Assembly (NCBI GenBank): GCA_913061075.1
Contig: CAJXSK010000001.1
Span: 1 to 64,000, forward strand
Direction of reading: 5' to 3'
Origin: an uncultured Piscirickettsiaceae bacterium
GTDB lineage: Bacteria > Pseudomonadota > Gammaproteobacteria > Methylococcales > Cycloclasticaceae
Length of the DNA: 64,000 nt
Shown here: in pieces, positions 60,468-64,000 of the stretch
How the letters are laid out: the number at the start of each line of letters is the position of its first letter
How positions within the stretch are numbered: the stretch's first letter is position 1
The notes under the pieces: generated by a model
The model's database searches: none
What the model was told of the DNA's origin: nothing
Seen by the model: only the letters and a program-made list of their open reading frames with translations
Program-made: the position numbers and the translations under genes

Positions 60468-60995
60468 ATGGCAATTAGTTCAACAATCAATAAGGTCTCT
60501 TTAAATATTTCCAATATGGATACGCATTATTATGCGAACCATGAGCTGACGGTTGCGCAGCACCCGTCGGAAAATAATTTTCGTTTTATGATTCGCCTTA
60601 TTGCGTTTATGGCCAATGCTGATGAACGTTTGACGTTTACTAAAGGGTTGTCGACAGACGATGAGCCAGAGCTTTGGCAAAAATCACTCACTAATGAAAT
60701 TGAATTATGGGTTGATTTGGGGCAGCCCGATGAGAAACGCATTCGTAAGGCCTGTGGGCGTGCAAAACAGGTGATTATTTATACATATCATGAAGGCAAG
60801 GCAAGTGTTTGGTGGCAACAGCACCGCGAGAAAATGGCACGATTTAAAAACCTAAAAATTGTCCACATTACAGCCATTGGAGTGGAAGCGATGACAAAAA
60901 GAACCATGGTGTTACAGTGTAGTATTCAAGACGGTGAGATGTATTTGAGTGATGACGAGTTGAACCAATTGGTTTTACTTCAACCATATGAATAG
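60468..60995 (+). CDS. yaeQ: YaeQ family protein
   Basis: 175 residues. NKVSLNISNMDTHYYANHELTVAQHPSENNFRFMIRLIAFMANADERLTFTKGL (split) and LTNEIELWVDLGQPDEKRIRKACGRAKQV match YaeQ, a PD-(D/E)xK-like fold protein whose biochemical role is not settled. It follows SelO by 15 bases. Confidence 0.93.
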   Translation: MAISSTINKVSLNISNMDTHYYANHELTVAQHPSENNFRFMIRLIAFMANADERLTFTKGLSTDDEPELWQKSLTNEIELWVDLGQPDEKRIRKACGRAKQVIIYTYHEGKASVWWQQHREKMARFKNLKIVHITAIGVEAMTKRTMVLQCSIQDGEMYLSDDELNQLVLLQPYE

Positions 60996-61053
60996 TCGTT
61001 AACAACGCCCATTTATTTTTTTATTAGGTGGGCAGGCCTGAAACAGTCGTTAT

Positions 61054-62031
61054 TTAATCATCATGAATAATAGAGGAACGTCTATATTCATCATCAGGAA
61101 AAACCCTGCCTGATATTAAGCAAGAAAAAATGTGCTCGAATACTTTACCTTGAACGTTCTTTTTTGTTCCGGTTAAAAAGTAAGAATGTCCTTTTGGAAA
61201 ATCGTATTGGTTATTCACATCATCACAATCCACTTGGTATACATTACGAGGGGCTTTATCAATATTTTCTACCCCACTGTGGCCCAATCGGCGTGAGGCA
61301 ATTTTGTTTTTAAGATTGGAGGCCTTGCTTGCTCTTAACGCTAGATCGTCCGATGCATGGTAGACAATAACGTTGCGGGAAGCATGACAAATTAACTCGC
61401 CATCTTCGCCTTCATGAAGTGATTCGTTGACGACGTCAGCTGCTACAAGAAATGTGTTTCTAAATACCATGGGCAAGCCATTGGGTAGGTCATATTTATT
61501 CCAAACATTAAATGTTTCACGCAGAACTCTATTGCCCATGGAGTGAGCTAGTATATTAATTCTTTTTAAACAAGGAGCATCCACTGTTTGATGTTGACTT
61601 GAACTTCTCCAAGCTAAAAACTTTTCGAGAACGCGGGCAAAAGAATAAGCGCTTTGGTCGGCCGCTTTTTGATCATCCCAGTAATCTTTAACAATGCCTA
61701 GGTCATTGTCACAAGGCCAAATCAAGGGGATGACTAATACTTCGTTTTTTTTGGATTTATCGCAAAGCGTTTGTAATGTTTGAGTGGATTTAAAAACACT
61801 TTCTGGCAAGTTAGAAAACCCATGAATATAAATCAATATCTGTTTGAATTTACAATCTTTTAATCTATTTAAGAACTCTATACTTCCAATTTCAATATGT
61901 TCATTAGTATTCTTATGCTCGCAAAAAAAGACAGAATTACTCGATGCATTATTGTGTAGGTCAAACGTGAATTTTCTACCAATACGAGTGCGAATACTTT
62001 GGTCGGGAAAACGGTTAGTTATAAAAATCAT
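61054..62031 (-). CDS. DUF900-type alpha/beta hydrolase
   Basis: 325 residues from the ATG at 62031, chosen because GAAGGAG precedes it by 8 bases; an in-frame start 11 codons upstream has none. The core is KQILIYIHGFSNLPESV, NEVLVIPLIWPCDND and the nucleophile elbow ILAHSMGNRVLRETF (GxSxG-like AHSMG), as in DUF900 hydrolases. An aspartate in NVIVYHASDDLALRASK and a histidine near the end could complete the triad. No signal peptide. Confidence 0.8.
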   Translation of the reverse strand: MIFITNRFPDQSIRTRIGRKFTFDLHNNASSNSVFFCEHKNTNEHIEIGSIEFLNRLKDCKFKQILIYIHGFSNLPESVFKSTQTLQTLCDKSKKNEVLVIPLIWPCDNDLGIVKDYWDDQKAADQSAYSFARVLEKFLAWRSSSQHQTVDAPCLKRINILAHSMGNRVLRETFNVWNKYDLPNGLPMVFRNTFLVAADVVNESLHEGEDGELICHASRNVIVYHASDDLALRASKASNLKNKIASRRLGHSGVENIDKAPRNVYQVDCDDVNNQYDFPKGHSYFLTGTKKNVQGKVFEHIFSCLISGRVFPDDEYRRSSIIHDD

Positions 62032-62077
62032 CTGTGACTCCTTCACTAATGGTTTAGATTGCATTCAGTAATAAATG

Positions 62078-62731
62078 TTAGCGTTGTTCTAGGCTTTGTT
62101 CCTTTAAAAAACCTCGTGCTGTATAGAACAATAACATAATTGCGATAGCCATTAACAAGTGATATATCACGTTATGGTCAAGCCAAACGGGGTGGATGCT
62201 GATACCTAATTGTTGAATTGCCGACGCTATAAATGTTACTAGCATGCCATTAATACCAAAAAATATATACCAACGTCGTTTTTTTAAAAATACCCATACT
62301 AGCGCTAATAACATTGACGCTGAAGCGGGTATGTAGAATGCAATTGCTACAAGGAATTGATTGTTTACGAAGATAATGACGAAACAATAAATAACGTAAG
62401 CAGCAATAACAAAGAAACCTATACGCTTACTGTTGGCTTCACCTGCCACAAGAATACTTGCAATCATATAAGCGGCGACGCCGACAGCACCCAGCGTAAT
62501 TAACGTAGCGTTCCATACTAAAGTATATAAGGCACTTGATTCATCATAAAAAAAACCATGGCTTGTTCCACCTACGAAAGAGGCTAAACCAAGCGCACAA
62601 AAAAACACCACAAACCAGCGATATAGCCGGTTAACAACGCCTCGTTGTTTCAATAGTAGATAAGTAAAATAAATACACTCAGTGGTTAATCCGTAATCAG
62701 TTAGCGTAACGCCCGGTTCGTAGATGGTCAT
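62078..62731 (-). CDS. Seven-helix membrane protein (DUF6962-like)
   Basis: 217 residues, with segments near 15-30, 38-56, 72-95, 105-122, 130-150, 155-175 and 190-208. The loop FVGGTSHGFFYDESSALYTLVW resembles the Gly-His region of DUF6962/TMEM-like proteins. Function unknown. Minus strand, downstream of nothing on that strand, divergent from trhO. Confidence 0.65.
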   Translation of the reverse strand: MTIYEPGVTLTDYGLTTECIYFTYLLLKQRGVVNRLYRWFVVFFCALGLASFVGGTSHGFFYDESSALYTLVWNATLITLGAVGVAAYMIASILVAGEANSKRIGFFVIAAYVIYCFVIIFVNNQFLVAIAFYIPASASMLLALVWVFLKKRRWYIFFGINGMLVTFIASAIQQLGISIHPVWLDHNVIYHLLMAIAIMLLFYTARGFLKEQSLEQR

Positions 62732-62881
62732 TCATGATGTATCAATTAATTAGATACCGAACATGATAAACCTAACAGCACATCAGGACTAACACTTGTA
62801 TTTAATAGGAAGACTAGCCTTGTTATAATAAATTCTTAAGGCACTGGATTTACGTTCCAGCGAGCTAACATAAGGAAAAGT

Positions 62882-63874
62882 ATGGAAGATCAAGAATACG
62901 TTGTTTGTGCGCTTTATCATTTTGTTCGATTAGATAATCACGGCGATCTAAAACAACCCCTCCTCAAATTAATGAATCACCACGGTGTTAAAGGCACTTT
63001 GCTACTGGCTGCTGAGGGCATCAACGGCACGATTGCGGGTAAGCGCAAAGCGGTTGATCATTTATTGCAGTGGTTACGAAACAAAGATGATTTTAAGAGC
63101 TTGGTGCATAAAGAATCGTATGTGGACGCGCAGCCGTTTAATCGTACTAAGGTGAAGCTTAAAAAAGAAATTGTGACAATGGGTGTGGAAGATATTGACC
63201 CTAATGACATTGTGGGTACCTACGTTAAACCGAAAAATTGGAATGCGCTGATTACCGACCCCGATGTTTTGTTGGTGGATACGAGAAACGATTACGAGGT
63301 GGCCATTGGTACGTTTAAAGGGGCGCTAAACCCCAATACTGAAACGTTCCGTGAGTTTCCTGACTACGTTAAAGATAATCTTGATAAGGCAAAACATAAA
63401 AAAGTGGCGATGTTTTGTACGGGCGGTATTCGTTGTGAAAAGTCTACAGCGTATTTAAAACAACAAGGCTTTGATGAGGTCTATCACTTAGAGGGCGGTA
63501 TATTGAAATACCTAGAAGACGTGCCGCAAGATGAGACACAGTGGGAAGGCGAGTGCTTTGTATTTGATAACCGTGTGTCAGTTGACCACGACTTAGATAA
63601 AGGTCAATACGATCAATGTTACGGATGCAGAATGCCGATTACTGAAGGTGACAAACAGCACGTTCATTATCAACAGGGTATTAGCTGTCACCATTGCTTT
63701 GATAAGACGGACGATGAACAAAAGGCGCGTTATATCGAACGGCAACATCAAATTGAATTAGCGAAAAAACGGGGCGAAGAACATATTGGCGGCGAAATGG
63801 TTGATTTAATTGAACAACATAGAAAAGAAAAACTAAAAAAGAAAAAGGCAGACCAAGAACGAGAAGGTAGTTAA
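62882..63874 (+). CDS. trhO: tRNA uridine(34) hydroxylase TrhO (YceA), rhodanese-type
   Basis: 330 residues. It uses oxygen to hydroxylate U34 on the way to 5-methoxyuridine or cmo5U in some tRNAs. An N-terminal acylphosphatase-like domain ([13 protein letters not shown]), a rhodanese domain with the active cysteine in [16 protein letters not shown] and a cysteine-rich C-terminal domain (CYGC, CHHC). GGAAAAG lies before the ATG. It follows a weakly structured leader. Confidence 0.95.
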   Translation: MEDQEYVVCALYHFVRLDNHGDLKQPLLKLMNHHGVKGTLLLAAEGINGTIAGKRKAVDHLLQWLRNKDDFKSLVHKESYVDAQPFNRTKVKLKKEIVTMGVEDIDPNDIVGTYVKPKNWNALITDPDVLLVDTRNDYEVAIGTFKGALNPNTETFREFPDYVKDNLDKAKHKKVAMFCTGGIRCEKSTAYLKQQGFDEVYHLEGGILKYLEDVPQDETQWEGECFVFDNRVSVDHDLDKGQYDQCYGCRMPITEGDKQHVHYQQGISCHHCFDKTDDEQKARYIERQHQIELAKKRGEEHIGGEMVDLIEQHRKEKLKKKKADQEREGS

Positions 63875-63878
63875 CATT

Positions 63879-64000
63879 ATGTTAATTGAAAAAGGCAATG
63901 ACCCTATTGGCTTAGCGCTAAAAAGCTACCTAGAAACTGATGACGATACGCCCATTCAAGTGGATATGGACATCACAGACGTTGATACATTGCCGCCAAG
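63879..64000 (+). CDS. Start of a gene, possibly a class I SAM methyltransferase
   Basis: The first 40 codons run off the window end. Residues NDPIGLALKSYLETDDDTPIQVDMDITDVDTLPP recall the N-terminus of a SAM-dependent methyltransferase family starting with DPIG and an acidic stretch, but the SAM motif is not in view. Start ATG at 63879, 4 bases after trhO. Confidence 0.5.
   Translation, partial: MLIEKGNDPIGLALKSYLETDDDTPIQVDMDITDVDTLPP

Overview
The window is one contig end from a gammaproteobacterium with moderately low GC. Three things point there: ftsY-ftsE-ftsX-rpoH; the block ndk-rlmN-pilF-hisS-yfgM-bamB-der; and the runs guaB-guaA-tadA-mltF, mla-murA-hisGDC and petABC-sspAB. A full pmoC-pmoA-pmoB operon with all copper ligands I know to look for makes it an aerobic methane or short-chain alkane oxidiser. 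It may be a Methylococcales methanotroph or a Cycloclasticus-like hydrocarbon oxidiser with a particulate hydrocarbon monooxygenase; the sequence alone does not decide. Bases 12-45 are not genomic: they match the Nextera/Tn5 read-2 adapter including the 19-base mosaic end, so the window starts at an assembly edge and rpoH is cut there by artefact.

Layout. 47-3665 (minus): ftsY, ftsE, ftsX and truncated rpoH; rpoH has its own promoter overlapped by a one-mismatch CIRCE (HrcA) operator and a structured ribosome binding site. 3738-9395 (plus): a pair of M16 peptidases, rsmD, coaD, a 2[4Fe-4S] ferredoxin and gamma-glutamyltranspeptidase. 9396-11416 (minus): an aerotaxis receptor split in two genes, a CZB-type methyl-accepting protein and an Aer-like PAS gene broken by an in-frame TAG. 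12035-14324 (minus): a tight four-gene operon of two DUF1538 membrane proteins, a PII-like protein and a CBS-pair protein. 14436-19162 (minus): a Gld-type ABC exporter set followed by mutM. 19234-22768: hydantoinase A homologue, DUF1269 protein, small membrane protein, A-type Fe-S carrier. 22946-29942 (plus): ndk to der. 29946-32401 (minus): small zinc-ribbon-like protein, M23 peptidase, xseA. 32488-36922 (plus): guaB, guaA, tadA and a monoacylglycerol-lipase-like hydrolase; mltF faces them.

38662-41731 (plus): pmoCAB, with a strong intrinsic terminator between pmoC and pmoA, a 12-bp hairpin between pmoA and pmoB and another terminator after pmoB. 41894-48605: mlaFEDB (no mlaC), murA, hisG (short form), hisD, hisC. 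48766-52439: the cytochrome bc1 complex (petABC) and sspAB. 52528-55479: RcsF-like small protein, DUF523 protein, acyl-CoA synthetase and an orphan. 55490-57664 (minus): an orphan NosR/NirI-type flavo-iron-sulfur membrane protein. 57734-60995: thioesterase, DUF71 ATP pyrophosphatase, SelO and YaeQ. 61054-62731 (minus): DUF900-type hydrolase and a seven-helix membrane protein. 62882-64000: trhO and the start of a further gene.

Most genes are housekeeping in conserved order. The accessory content is the pmo operon, the DUF1538/PII-like/CBS operon, the split aerotaxis receptor, the Gld-type ABC set and the NosR-like protein. I saw no transposase, CRISPR array, tRNA or rRNA gene. All functional calls come from reading motifs and gene order; no database search was run.
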